This document shows positions 54,650-63,678 of a stretch of 64,000 nucleotides of DNA, piece by piece. This stretch comes from Oscillospiraceae bacterium NTUH-002-81 (GTDB taxonomy: Bacteria; Bacillota; Clostridia; Lachnospirales; Lachnospiraceae). The notes beneath the pieces were generated by a model. That model ran no database searches. It was not told the origin of the DNA and saw only the letters and a list, made by a program, of their open reading frames with translations. Position 1 is the stretch's first letter, and each line of letters opens with the position of its first letter. The stretch is from the NCBI GenBank assembly GCA_032620915.1, contig CP136052.1:1526501-1590500 (forward strand), given 5' to 3'. The position numbers and the translations under genes are program-made.

Positions 54650-55531
54650 ATGAACAGAGAAAAATTAGGAGAAAAAAGCATAGAGACATTGTTTCTGCTC
54701 TGTGCGCTGGTGGGTGTGGTGTCGGTAACGGCCATCATCGTCTTTGTATTCTACAAAGGGCTACACCCGTTTTTCGGCCCGGATGCTTACAGCTTTCTCG
54801 ATTTTATCACGGGAACCCGGTGGGCGCCCGGAGAAAACATATATGGTATTTTCTATATGATCGTGGCTTCCGTGCTGGCTACTGTGGGTGCCATTGTCAT
54901 CGGCGTGCCGGTGGGACTTTTGACTGCAGTCTTTATCTCGGAGCTGGCGCCTGACCGGTTCGTCAGGATCATCAAACCGGCGGTGGAGCTGCTGGCCGGG
55001 ATCCCGTCGGTGCTGTATGGTGCCTTTGGCCTTGGCATCATCGTACCGCTGATCAAAAAGGTATCGCCCATGGTACAGGGCCAGTCGCTGCTGGCGGTGA
55101 TCATCGTGCTTACCATTATGATCCTGCCCACCATCGTATCCCTGTCAGAGACATCCCTGCGGGCCGTACCGAAATCTTACCGGGAGGCATCCTATGGGCT
55201 GGGGGCTTCCGAGATCCAGACGATTTTTAAAGTGACGATCCCGGCAGCCAAATCCGGTATCCTCTCCGCAGCAGTGCTGGGCATTGGCCGGGCCATCGGA
55301 GAAACCATGGCGGTGATGATGATCGCGGGAAATCCCACCTCAGGCCTTCCTAAGAGTATCTGGTCCATGGTACGTCCGCTGACGACGAACATTGCCATGG
55401 AAATGAGCTATGCCTCCGGCAGACAGTCAGAAATGCTGTTTGCCACTGGTGTGATCCTTTTTATTTTTATCATGATCGTCAATACGACACTGATCGTACT
55501 GACCCATAAGGCAGGTGAGTCGAAGAAATGA
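54650..55531 (+). CDS. pstC: Phosphate ABC transporter permease PstC
   Basis: The protein has 293 residues with six membrane helices. The conserved binding-protein-dependent permease loop is SYREASYGLGASEIQTIFKV. ELLAGIPSVLYGAFGLGIIV is typical of PstC. The N-terminal outer region includes FLDFITGTRWAPG, the PstC-type opening. The ribosome site is weak (AAAGGGGAAA). It overlaps pstA by ATGA. Confidence 0.94.
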   Translation: MNREKLGEKSIETLFLLCALVGVVSVTAIIVFVFYKGLHPFFGPDAYSFLDFITGTRWAPGENIYGIFYMIVASVLATVGAIVIGVPVGLLTAVFISELAPDRFVRIIKPAVELLAGIPSVLYGAFGLGIIVPLIKKVSPMVQGQSLLAVIIVLTIMILPTIVSLSETSLRAVPKSYREASYGLGASEIQTIFKVTIPAAKSGILSAAVLGIGRAIGETMAVMMIAGNPTSGLPKSIWSMVRPLTTNIAMEMSYASGRQSEMLFATGVILFIFIMIVNTTLIVLTHKAGESKK

Positions 55532-56706
55532 GCAGAAAACAGAAAGATGGCATCCTTCGGGGATGTATTTACGGGTGTGCGGGGGTTACCGTGTTGATCC
55601 TGGTGGTGATCATCGGTTTTATCCTGATCAAGGGTATGCCTGGTATCACACCGGCATTCCTGACCCACGCCTATGAAGATAAGACCACCTATGTGACCTG
55701 TGGCCGGTACGTGGATCCCCAGCCGGACAGCGGCGACTATTATGTGAACACGGTGGGTATCCACCTGGGAATCCGGGACGGCCAGGTAGTGGTGACTGAT
55801 ATGGACAGTTATTCTCCGGTGCGCAGTGCCGTGGATGGCACAGGAGCTACTTATGCGGTGAAAAAAGGGGATATCCTGACCAAGTTCGGCGCCTATGATG
55901 TGGAGGCCGCTTATAAAGAAGAGGTAACCGGCGGAAAACTTTCCGAGGAAGCCTTCCTGGCGGAAGCGGTACAGCAGATGGAAGCCCAGACGGACGCGGC
56001 CCTTCGGCTGAAGGTGGTGCGGCCCGGTGGTGGTATCGTACCTATGGTGGTGACGACGATTTACATGATTCTTCTTTCTATCGGCATTGCGGCGCCCATT
56101 GGTATCCTGGCAGCAGTGTATCTGATCGAATATGCCAAACCGGGCAAGCTGCTGACGATGATCCATTTTGCCATTGAGAATCTGGCCGGTATCCCGTCCA
56201 TCATATATGGCCTGTTTGGTTCCCTGTTCTTCGTGCAGATTATGCGTTTACAGTATTCCATCCTGGCCGGTGCCCTGACAGTGAGTATCATTTTGCTGCC
56301 CACCATCATCACCACTACGGAGGAAGCACTGAAGGCCATTCCAAAAGGTTACCGGGAATCCTCCCTGGGCCTGGGAGCCACCAAGCTGCAGACCATCGGC
56401 CATGTGGTGCTGCCCAACGCCATCCCCGGCATTCTGACTGCTGTGCTTTTAAGCATCGGCCGTGTGGTGGGAGAGTCGGCGGCCCTGCTTCTGACAGCGG
56501 GAACGGTGGCCCAGATCCCGAAAGCGCTGTTCGGCAATTCTGCCAGCGGCGCCACCCTGACCATCAAGGCCTATACGCTCATGAAGGAAGAGAACGACCT
56601 GACGACGGCCTGCGCCATCGGTATCATTTTGCTTATGATTATCATCGGCATCAACGCCCTGTCCAAATGGATCACCAGACGGATGCTGCGTCGGCAGGGA
56701 AGATAA
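55528..56706 (+). CDS. pstA: Phosphate ABC transporter permease PstA with PDZ-like insertion
   Basis: The protein has 392 residues, about 100 longer than a usual PstA. Helix 1 (residues about 15-36) is followed by an outer insertion of about 120 residues (50-169). In it LGIRDGQVVVTDMDSYSPV, then AVKKGDILTKFGAYDVEA and ALRLKVVRPGG follow the pattern of a PDZ domain as found in HtrA proteases. The rest is a normal PstA with five helices, NLAGIPSIIYGLFGSLFFV and the coupling loop GYRESSLGLGATKLQTIGHV. The inserted domain would face the outside and could contact PstS or a peptide signal (inference). Confidence 0.9.
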   Translation: MSRKQKDGILRGCIYGCAGVTVLILVVIIGFILIKGMPGITPAFLTHAYEDKTTYVTCGRYVDPQPDSGDYYVNTVGIHLGIRDGQVVVTDMDSYSPVRSAVDGTGATYAVKKGDILTKFGAYDVEAAYKEEVTGGKLSEEAFLAEAVQQMEAQTDAALRLKVVRPGGGIVPMVVTTIYMILLSIGIAAPIGILAAVYLIEYAKPGKLLTMIHFAIENLAGIPSIIYGLFGSLFFVQIMRLQYSILAGALTVSIILLPTIITTTEEALKAIPKGYRESSLGLGATKLQTIGHVVLPNAIPGILTAVLLSIGRVVGESAALLLTAGTVAQIPKALFGNSASGATLTIKAYTLMKEENDLTTACAIGIILLMIIIGINALSKWITRRMLRRQGR

Positions 56707-56718
56707 AGGAGAATACAT

Positions 56719-57480
56719 ATGGAACAGACAAAATCCAAGTTTTCCGTAAAAGACTTAAGCCTGTATTACGGGGACTTTAAAGCATTGAAAAATATCAATA
56801 TGGAGATTCAGGAAAACGAGATCACCGCGTTCATCGGGCCTTCCGGTTGTGGCAAATCCACCTTCCTGAAAACCGTCAACCGGATGAATGATCTGGTTGA
56901 CGGCGTGCGGATCGAAGGCAATATCTATCTGGACGGCGTGGATATTTACAGGGATATCGATGTCATCGACCTGCGCCGCCGCGTAGGCATGGTATTCCAG
57001 CAGCCCAATCCTTTCCCCATGACCATTTATGACAATGTGGCTTACGGTCCCCGGATTCATGGCATCAAGAAAAAAAGCCAGCTGGATGACATTGTAGAGC
57101 GAAGCCTGAGACAGGCGGCCATCTGGGATGAGGTCAAAGATCGGTTAAAGAAAAATGCGCTGGGCGTGTCCGGCGGACAGCAGCAGAGAATCTGTATTGC
57201 CCGGGCGCTGGCAGTGGAGCCGGAGGTGCTGCTCATGGATGAACCCACCTCCGCCCTGGATCCCATTTCCACCATGAAGATCGAGGATCTGGCGCTGGAA
57301 TTAAAGAAAAATTATACGATCATCATTGTGACCCATAACATGCAGCAGGCCAGCCGTATTTCTGATAAGACCGCTTTCTTCCTCACCGGAGAAGTGGTGG
57401 AGTACGGCCCGACCCTGCAGATCTTCAATAACCCTGTGGAAAAGAAGACAGAGGAATACATTACCGGCCGGTTTGGCTGA
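56719..57480 (+). CDS. pstB: Phosphate ABC transporter ATPase PstB
   Basis: The protein has 253 residues. Walker A is GPSGCGKST, the signature is [16 protein letters not shown], Walker B is [12 protein letters not shown], and the switch His is in [29 protein letters not shown] and the full length are diagnostic of PstB. AAAGGAGA precedes the ATG. It drives phosphate import with PstCA and is part of the signalling complex with PhoU and PhoR. Confidence 0.96.
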   Translation: MEQTKSKFSVKDLSLYYGDFKALKNINMEIQENEITAFIGPSGCGKSTFLKTVNRMNDLVDGVRIEGNIYLDGVDIYRDIDVIDLRRRVGMVFQQPNPFPMTIYDNVAYGPRIHGIKKKSQLDDIVERSLRQAAIWDEVKDRLKKNALGVSGGQQQRICIARALAVEPEVLLMDEPTSALDPISTMKIEDLALELKKNYTIIIVTHNMQQASRISDKTAFFLTGEVVEYGPTLQIFNNPVEKKTEEYITGRFG

Positions 57481-57494
57481 TGGAGGAGGAAAAC

Positions 57495-58148
57495 ATGACA
57501 AGACAGGTATATCTGGATGAATTGGATAAACTTCACAAAAAAGTGGTGGAGATGGGGACGCTGATCGAGGAATCCCTGGATCAGGTGGAGGAAGCCCTCT
57601 ATAAAATGAACCGGGAAAAGGCCCGGGAAATCATCGCCGGGGACGACCGGGTGGACGCCATGGAGCGGGAGATCGAGCGGGCCTGCATCGACATGATCGC
57701 CACCCAGCAGCCGGTGGCCACCGACCTTCGCCGGGTGACCTCCATCATGCGCATCATTTCTGATCTGGAGCGGATCGCGGACCACTGCAGCGACATTTCC
57801 GAATACATTCTCCTGCTCTCCGACGAGAAGGAAATTCCCATGCCCGACTGCGTGCCGGACATGATCCGCAGCGTCAAAGACATGATCCACCGCACCGTAG
57901 AAGCTTTCGTCAGCGACGACAAGGCAGAGGCAGAGCAGGTGGAAGCCTCCGACGACATCGTGGATGATTACTTTGTAAAAATCAGGGACGAGATTGCCAT
58001 CGCCATGAAACATAATCCTGACCGGATCAAACAGTATATTGACTATTTGATGATAATCAAGTATCTTGAACGTATGGCAGACCATTCCACCAACATCGCC
58101 GGGTGGATCACCTTCGTGGTGACCGGGGAGTTAGACAACCTAAAATAA
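57495..58148 (+). CDS. phoU: Phosphate signalling protein PhoU
   Basis: The protein has 217 residues built from two three-helix repeats, each with the metal-binding signature: SDLERIADHCSDISEYI and KYLERMADHSTNIAGWI. PhoU links the Pst transporter to the PhoR kinase and lowers signalling when phosphate is plentiful. The start at 57495 is 5 bases after GGAGGAGG; the earlier ATG at 57480 overlaps the pstB stop and precedes that ribosome site. Confidence 0.95.
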   Translation: MTRQVYLDELDKLHKKVVEMGTLIEESLDQVEEALYKMNREKAREIIAGDDRVDAMEREIERACIDMIATQQPVATDLRRVTSIMRIISDLERIADHCSDISEYILLLSDEKEIPMPDCVPDMIRSVKDMIHRTVEAFVSDDKAEAEQVEASDDIVDDYFVKIRDEIAIAMKHNPDRIKQYIDYLMIIKYLERMADHSTNIAGWITFVVTGELDNLK

Positions 58149-58351
58149 ATAACAGTTCAGTCAAGGGTTTATGGAGCCAGACGTCATGCTTGCATGTAAG
58201 GCGGGCTTCGTGAAGCCTTGGACGGAGCGCCCGCTTATGAGCAAAAAATAGCTGCGTAGCAGCGGAGAGCGTGGTACACGCGGTTTTGCGAATGGGTGCG
58301 TCTGAACTGTTATAGGGCAGCTGGACGCGAATGGCGCATCTGAACTGTTAT
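58149..58351. repeat. Structured intergenic repeat with terminal inverted repeats (MITE-like)
   Basis: ATAACAGTTCAG at 58149-58160 is the exact inverse of CTGAACTGTTAT at 58302-58313 and again at 58340-58351. About 27 bases before each right copy are near-duplicated (GCGAATGG...GCG/CATCTGAACTGTTAT). Between the ends are several perfect small hairpins: GGCTTCGTGAAGCC (58204-58217), GCTGC-GTA-GCAGC (58251-58263) and GCGTG-GTA-CACGC (58269-58281), as well as GCGGGC (58201) with GCCCGC (58229). No coding frame stands out. It lies between phoU and phoR. Confidence 0.6.
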
Positions 58352-58384
58352 GGTGAAGTCAGCAGAAAGGAGAATGCAGGAGCG

Positions 58385-60190
58385 ATGCGGAAGCGACTGT
58401 TATTTACATATATAGCACTTGTATTTGTGACGCTGATGGCTTCCCAGATCTCCTTCTGGAGCAGCGGCCAGCGTTTTTTGCAGCAACAAAGTGAGGCGCA
58501 GTATACAGATCAGGCAGAACTGATCCGGGATGTGTTTGAGCAGACGGACTTTGCCGGAACGGCAGATTATGATGCCTTTGCAAAAAAATATGCTAGACGG
58601 CAGGAAGTCCGTATCACCATTATCGACATGGATGGCACCGTGCTGGGGGAATCTGAGGAAAGCCCGTCTGACATGGAAAATCATAAGGACCGGGAGGAAG
58701 TAAAAAAAGCCATGACAGGGGAATCTGCCAGCATTGTCCGGCGTTCCAGCACCCTTGGCATGGATTATTGTTATTGCGCCGTTCCTGTTCGGACAGACAG
58801 CTTTGAGGGGGTACTGCGGGTGTCGGTGCCGCTGGAAGAGCTGCACGCCCTGCGGCTGGAATATATGAGATCCACTATTTTTATGCTGGCCATCGGTGTT
58901 TTGCTGATCGCCGGGCTGGTGATCGCTTTTACCAGGTTCATTGCAGACCCCATTGATGAGGTCATCGAGGCGGCCGGGAAGATTGCCGAGGGCAGTTACG
59001 GAATCCGGCTGAAAACCAGACAGAACAGTCAGATCGGTAAGCTGGCGGACTCTTTCAACTGGATGTCCGGTCGGCTGGAAGCGGCTGTGAAAGAGCTGAA
59101 GGACCGTAACAACGAGCTGGAAGCCATTCTGCGCAGTATGCGGAACGGCGTGCTGGCCATCAACGGCAGGGACGAGATTTTGTTTTACAATGATGCTCTT
59201 ATGAATCTCATCGGCCACCGGGGAGATTTCCTTGGGGAATCCGTATACCATCTGGTACGCAGCTCCCTGATCTTCGATGTCATTGAAAAAGTGCGGGAGT
59301 CCCGGGATGTGATCTGCGAGGAGGGGCAGTCCCGGATCATGGGTGAGCAATATCTGCGGATTACAGGCACGGTGCTGAACCGGGAAAAAGAACAGTCCCG
59401 CAGCGTCCTTCTCATCATTGAGGACATCACCGATGTGAAAAAACTGGAAAACATGCGGTCAGATTTCGTGTCCAACGTCACCCATGAGCTGAAAACGCCC
59501 CTGACATCCATTCGGGGCTTCGTGGATACGCTAAAGCAGGGCGCCATCAAGGATGAGCAGTATGCCCGCAAATTCCTGGACATCATCGACATTGAGGCAG
59601 AGCGGCTGTATACCCTCATTCAGGACATTCTGCTGCTATCCGAGATCGAGTCCGGCAGCGACTACAACATCCAGGACTGCGATGTGAACGGTATCATCGA
59701 TGAGACGTTGAACCTTCTGCAGCCCAAGATCGAGCAGAAACCGGAGGTGGATGTGATCTTCCAGCCGGAGCCCTACATCCGTCCCTTCCCCTGTAACCCG
59801 GACCGGATGAAGCAGCTGTTCATCAATCTCATAGATAATGCGGTAAAAAATACAGAAAAAGGCAGCGTCACCGTGACCTGCCGGGTGCATAACGATCACC
59901 TGATGATTTCCGTCAAAGACACCGGCATCGGCATTCCCAAGGAACATTTAAGCCGCATTTTCGAACGGTTCTATCGGGTGGACAAGGGACGTTCCCGGAA
60001 AATGGGCGGCACAGGCCTTGGCTTATCCATTGTCAAACACATTGTGGAAATGTACGAGGGAGACATTTTTGTGTCCAGCGAAGTGGGCGAGGGCACGGAA
60101 TTTATCATAAAGCTGCCCTATGACAGAAAACATACAGGCACCAACGTGGTGCGCGTACAGGGCAGAAAGAGAGGAATCGGGCAGGTATGA
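58385..60190 (+). CDS. phoR: Phosphate-responsive sensor kinase PhoR
   Basis: The protein has 601 residues. Helix 1 (residues about 5-25), an outer sensor domain with ITIIDMDGTVLGESEES, and helix 2 (about 163-185) are followed by HAMP and a PAS domain (ILRSMRNGVLAINGRDEILF). HisKA comes next, with FVSNVTHELKTPLTSIRGFV, then a HATPase (NLIDNAVKNTEKG, DTGIGIPKEHLSRIFERFYR, GGTGLGLSIVKHIV). This is the PhoR/WalK-type layout. The start at 58385 is preferred because the upstream codons belong to the repeat. It follows pst-phoU and overlaps phoP by ATGA, so assignment to phosphate control is well supported by context. Confidence 0.92.
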   Translation: MRKRLLFTYIALVFVTLMASQISFWSSGQRFLQQQSEAQYTDQAELIRDVFEQTDFAGTADYDAFAKKYARRQEVRITIIDMDGTVLGESEESPSDMENHKDREEVKKAMTGESASIVRRSSTLGMDYCYCAVPVRTDSFEGVLRVSVPLEELHALRLEYMRSTIFMLAIGVLLIAGLVIAFTRFIADPIDEVIEAAGKIAEGSYGIRLKTRQNSQIGKLADSFNWMSGRLEAAVKELKDRNNELEAILRSMRNGVLAINGRDEILFYNDALMNLIGHRGDFLGESVYHLVRSSLIFDVIEKVRESRDVICEEGQSRIMGEQYLRITGTVLNREKEQSRSVLLIIEDITDVKKLENMRSDFVSNVTHELKTPLTSIRGFVDTLKQGAIKDEQYARKFLDIIDIEAERLYTLIQDILLLSEIESGSDYNIQDCDVNGIIDETLNLLQPKIEQKPEVDVIFQPEPYIRPFPCNPDRMKQLFINLIDNAVKNTEKGSVTVTCRVHNDHLMISVKDTGIGIPKEHLSRIFERFYRVDKGRSRKMGGTGLGLSIVKHIVEMYEGDIFVSSEVGEGTEFIIKLPYDRKHTGTNVVRVQGRKRGIGQV

Positions 60191-60897
60191 AAAAAGTAAT
60201 CTTAACCGTAGACGATGAGGAACACATTCTGGAACTCATCAGTTACAATCTGGAACGCAACGGCTACGAGGTATTAAAGGCGCTGACCGGCGAGGAAGCG
60301 CTGGAAATCCTCGATCAGCACCAGGTGGATCTGGTACTTCTGGACCGGATGCTGCCGGGCATCGATGGGATTGAGGTGCTGAAGCAGATCCGTGGGGACA
60401 AAAACAAAAAAGATCTGCCGGTCATTCTGCTGACTGCCAAATCCGAGGAATTTGACAAGGTTGTGGGACTGGAGATTGGTGCAGACGATTACATTTGCAA
60501 ACCCTTTGGGGTCCATGAACTCATTGCCCGGATCAAGGCCGTACTGCGCCGCTCCGGAGACGGCGGCCTTGCGGCGGAAGAGGATGGCGAAGAAGACAAA
60601 GACCGGATCTGCATCGATAATCTGGTCATCAACTACACCACCCGGGTTGTTACTGTGGACGGCAGGGAAGTCGATCTCTCTCTGAAAGAATTCGAGCTTC
60701 TTTATCTGTTGGCCTCCAACCGCAACCGTGTCTACTCCCGGGACACCCTCCTGGAGAAAATCTGGGGCTACGACTACATGGGCGAGACGCGCACCATCGA
60801 TGTCCATATCCGGAACCTCCGCAAAAAAATCGAGCAGGATCCCGACCACCCCGAGCATGTCAAGACCGTGAGAGGCGTTGGGTATAAGTTTGTCTGA
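60187..60897 (+). CDS. phoP: Phosphate response regulator PhoP/PhoB
   Basis: The protein has 236 residues. The receiver has LTVDDEEHI, the Asp in LVLLDRMLPGIDG and Lys in ICKPFG. The winged-helix domain has LSLKEFELLYLLASNRNRVY and IDVHIRNLRKKIEQD and ends VRGVGYKFV. It is expected to bind the two Pho boxes at 51733 and 53529. The kinase-first order and ATGA overlap mean equal, coupled production. No separate promoter was seen for phoP. Confidence 0.93.
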   Translation: MKKVILTVDDEEHILELISYNLERNGYEVLKALTGEEALEILDQHQVDLVLLDRMLPGIDGIEVLKQIRGDKNKKDLPVILLTAKSEEFDKVVGLEIGADDYICKPFGVHELIARIKAVLRRSGDGGLAAEEDGEEDKDRICIDNLVINYTTRVVTVDGREVDLSLKEFELLYLLASNRNRVYSRDTLLEKIWGYDYMGETRTIDVHIRNLRKKIEQDPDHPEHVKTVRGVGYKFV

Positions 60898-60934
60898 AAA
60901 ATGAACATTGTTATAGAAAAAGTTTTATAAGAAT

Positions 60935-61270
60935 CTAGTCATTTAGATTCATTCTATTCAGAGCTTTGAGTTGATCACGCTTTGCATAGATCACATTTAG
61001 AATATATACCTTACCTGATGAATCATCTGGTCGATAATAGATATAAAAATTCTTTGCAATAATCTTTCGCACACCTCTGGAATGCCAGGGTTCCTGTTTT
61101 ACGGGAACAATACTTGAAGCCATATATGTCAGCTTTTGTATTTCGCTGCGAATTGCTCGAATGTAATTTAGTGCCACGTCCGGGACTGACAAAGTGTATG
61201 CAATGTAGTCACGGATTTCAAAGAGATCAGCTTCTGCATCCGGTGTGATGATGATTTCATAGGCGTCCAT
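60935..61270 (-). CDS. RelE/ParE-family toxin
   Basis: The protein has 111 residues. YEIIITPDAEADLFEIRDYI is the typical RelE/ParE opening. RGVRKIIAKNFYIYYRPDDS and KVYILNVIYAKRDQLKAL are the sheet and C-terminal Arg-containing strand. It would be an mRNA interferase or gyrase poison; sequence alone does not decide. It begins directly after the antitoxin stop (TAAATG), so it is coupled to it. Confidence 0.87.
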   Translation of the reverse strand: MDAYEIIITPDAEADLFEIRDYIAYTLSVPDVALNYIRAIRSEIQKLTYMASSIVPVKQEPWHSRGVRKIIAKNFYIYYRPDDSSGKVYILNVIYAKRDQLKALNRMNLND

Positions 61271-61567
61271 TTATTTAAGACCCCTTTCCAGATCGTCAAA
61301 CACTGCATCCATTGATCGTCCTTCACCGGCAAGTGACTGTGCATAGCTACGTTGAAGTTTGGCGTCGAGTTCAGCATCAGACATTGCATCGCTGGTTTGT
61401 GGTTCAGAAGGAATTGTTAATGAGAATGGAACCCCATGATGATAAATGATCTGACGATAGAGGGAATTGATTACAACAGAGACAGGAATTCCCAGCTTCT
61501 GAAGAATATCTTCTGCTTCAAGCTTTATATTATTTTCGACGCGAGCGCTTACAGTTGAATCTTTCAT
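61271..61567 (-). CDS. RelB/DinJ-family antitoxin
   Basis: The protein has 98 residues. STVSARVENNIKLEAEDILQ then LGIPVSVVINSLYRQIIYH is the ribbon-helix-helix of RelB/DinJ antitoxins. The acidic C-terminal half (SDAELDAKLQRSYAQSLAGE) would wrap the toxin. AGGAGGTG is 6 bases from the ATG at 61567. RelB-type proteins repress their own operon with the toxin. No clear operator palindrome was seen upstream. Confidence 0.87.
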   Translation of the reverse strand: MKDSTVSARVENNIKLEAEDILQKLGIPVSVVINSLYRQIIYHHGVPFSLTIPSEPQTSDAMSDAELDAKLQRSYAQSLAGEGRSMDAVFDDLERGLK

Positions 61568-61644
61568 TATAAACACCTCCTGTTGCTTTTATTGTAATTT
61601 ACTGTCTTGCAGATTGCAAGACATATTGTGCGAAACATTTTAAG

Positions 61645-61717
61645 AAAAATGGACATTGAGACTGAAAAGTGGACATTCAACGTCAAAAAGTGGATATTCA
61701 CAACCAAAAGTGGACAT
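61645..61717 (+). repeat. Four-copy 20-21 bp direct repeat (AAAAGTGGACATT units)
   Basis: GGACATT or a close variant starts at 61651, 61671, 61692 (GGATATT) and 61712 (GGACATG), each preceded by AAAA(G)T. The period is 20, 21, 20 bases. Such short multiple repeats occur in the terminal regions of IS21-family elements, but no transposase is nearby. It could be a leftover end or a binding array. Confidence 0.6.
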
Positions 61718-61720
61718 GGA

Positions 61721-61760
61721 AAGGCATGCCAGAATATTTTCATTCTGGCCTGCCTTTTTT
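61721..61760 (+). terminator. Terminator-like hairpin upstream of pyk
   Basis: AGGCATGCCAGAAT pairs with ATTCTGGCCTGCCT (one mismatch) and is followed by TTTTT. No plus-strand gene of normal size precedes it, so it may belong to the leftover element carrying the repeats or end transcripts from phoP read-through. Confidence 0.65.
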
Positions 61761-61875
61761 TCGTCATAATGAAACTTGTTTTCCCGGGAATTCGATGATA
61801 GAATAGATGATGGGTAAATTTTTATAAAATAACAGACAATAATCAATAAACGCAAACCAAAGGAGCAGACTAACT

Positions 61876-63618
61876 ATGAGAAAAACAAAAATCGTATGTA
61901 CACTGGGACCTGCAAGTGAGAGCGAGGAGATGATCCGTCAGCTGATGCTGGAGGGCATGAACGTTGCCCGCTTTAATTTTTCCCACGGCGATCATGAAGA
62001 GCAGCTGCGAAGGCTGCAGATCGTGAAAAAGGTGCGGGAAGAGCTGAATCTCCCGGTGGCAGCCATGCTGGATACCAAGGGACCGGAGATCCGCCTGCGA
62101 AATTTCAAGGATCACAAGAAGGTGCTTCTGAAAGAGGGCCAGACGTTTACACTGACTACAGATGAGATCGAGGGAGACGAAACCAGGGTTTCCATTTCCT
62201 ATAAAGAACTGGTGCATGATATCAAGCCGGGCGGCCGGGTACTGATCGATGATGGCCTGGTGGAGCTGACGGTGCTGAGCGTTACCGATACAGACATTGT
62301 ATGCCGGGTGCTCAACGAGGGCACGGTGTCCGACCACAAGGGTGTGAATGTGCCGGGGACAGAGCTTTCCATGCCGTTCATCAGTGAACAGGACTACAGC
62401 GATATCTGCTTTGGTATCGAACAGGGCTTTGATTTTATCGCCGCATCCTTCGTGCGTAATGCAGAGGATGTACTGGAGATCCGCCGGATCTTCCAGGAGA
62501 AAGGCTGCAATTCCATCAATATCATTTCCAAGATTGAGAATATGCAGGGTGTGAAAAATATTGACGAGATCATCCGGGTATCGGACGGCATCATGGTAGC
62601 CAGAGGCGACATGGGCGTGGAGGTACCGCTGGAGGATGTGCCGATCATCCAGAAGATGATCATTCATAAAGTATACAATGCGGGCAAGCAGGTCATCACG
62701 GCGACCCAGATGCTGGATTCCATGATCCGCAATCCCCGTCCCACCAGAGCAGAGGCTGCTGACGTGGCCAACGCCATTTACGACGGCACCAGCGCTATCA
62801 TGCTGTCCGGCGAGACCGCTGCGGGCGAGTACCCCATCGAGGCTGTCCGCACCATGGTGAAGATTGCCGAGCGCACAGAGGAAGATATTGACTATACCGA
62901 TATTTTGAGAAAACGCGTGATCCCGGATAATCCGGATGTGACCAACGCCATTTCTCATGCCACCTGTACCACAGCCAGTGACCTGAAGGCTGCCGCAGTC
63001 ATTACGGTGACCAAGAGCGGCAAGACGGCAAGAATGCTGTCCAAGTACCGCCCGGCATGCCCCATTGTGGGCTGTACGCCTTATGAAAATGTATGCCGAC
63101 AGATGAACCTTTCCTGGGGTGTTTATCCGTTCCTGGTACCGGAGAAGACGACCACAGACGAGCTGTTTGAGTGTGCGGTGGAGGCTGCAGAGAAGGGCGG
63201 CATTGTAAAAGCAGGCGAGCTGACGGTTATCACCGCCGGGATCCCGCTGGGCATTTCCGGCACCACCAATATGATCAAGGTGCATGTGGTGGGCCACATT
63301 CTGGTGACCGGCAAGGGCCTGTCCCACAAGAAAGCATGCGCAGGCCTGTGTGTATGCGAGACGGCAGAGGAGCTGGCCGCACATTATAAGACAGGAGATA
63401 TCATCGTGGTTCCGGCCACCAACAACTGCATGCTTCCGCAGATCCGTACCTGTTCCGGCCTGATCGTGGAGGAGGGAGGCATCAACTCCCACGCAGCCAT
63501 TGTGGGCCTGAGCCTGGACATTCCTGTCATCCTGGAAGCAAAGCATGCAACAAAGATTCTGAAATCCGGCGCGATCGTGACGATCGACGGCGAGAAGGGA
63601 ATTGTCAGCTGCAACTAG
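61876..63618 (+). CDS. pyk: Pyruvate kinase with C-terminal PEP-utiliser domain
   Basis: The protein has 580 residues. TKIVCTLGPASESEEMIRQL, AAMLDTKGPEIRLRNF and ISKIENMQGVKNIDEII, with MVARGDMGVE, are the pyruvate kinase core; Lys and Glu of SKIEN are catalytic. About 100 residues at the C-terminus (IIVVPATNNCMLPQIRTCSG then INSHAAIVG) are the extra phosphohistidine-like domain found in Bacillus-type enzymes, here with the SHAAIVG signature. It makes ATP and pyruvate at the end of glycolysis. AAAGGAG precedes the start. Confidence 0.95.
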   Translation: MRKTKIVCTLGPASESEEMIRQLMLEGMNVARFNFSHGDHEEQLRRLQIVKKVREELNLPVAAMLDTKGPEIRLRNFKDHKKVLLKEGQTFTLTTDEIEGDETRVSISYKELVHDIKPGGRVLIDDGLVELTVLSVTDTDIVCRVLNEGTVSDHKGVNVPGTELSMPFISEQDYSDICFGIEQGFDFIAASFVRNAEDVLEIRRIFQEKGCNSINIISKIENMQGVKNIDEIIRVSDGIMVARGDMGVEVPLEDVPIIQKMIIHKVYNAGKQVITATQMLDSMIRNPRPTRAEAADVANAIYDGTSAIMLSGETAAGEYPIEAVRTMVKIAERTEEDIDYTDILRKRVIPDNPDVTNAISHATCTTASDLKAAAVITVTKSGKTARMLSKYRPACPIVGCTPYENVCRQMNLSWGVYPFLVPEKTTTDELFECAVEAAEKGGIVKAGELTVITAGIPLGISGTTNMIKVHVVGHILVTGKGLSHKKACAGLCVCETAEELAAHYKTGDIIVVPATNNCMLPQIRTCSGLIVEEGGINSHAAIVGLSLDIPVILEAKHATKILKSGAIVTIDGEKGIVSCN

Positions 63619-63678
63619 CAGTTTGCAATAGATAAGCAGCTGCCTGTTTTTCGGGCAGATAAAAAGAGGAGGAGCATC

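Noticed and set aside
61645..61717. Possible CRISPR array
   Set aside because: The unit is only 20-21 bp with no distinct spacers between constant repeats, only four copies, and no cas genes nearby.
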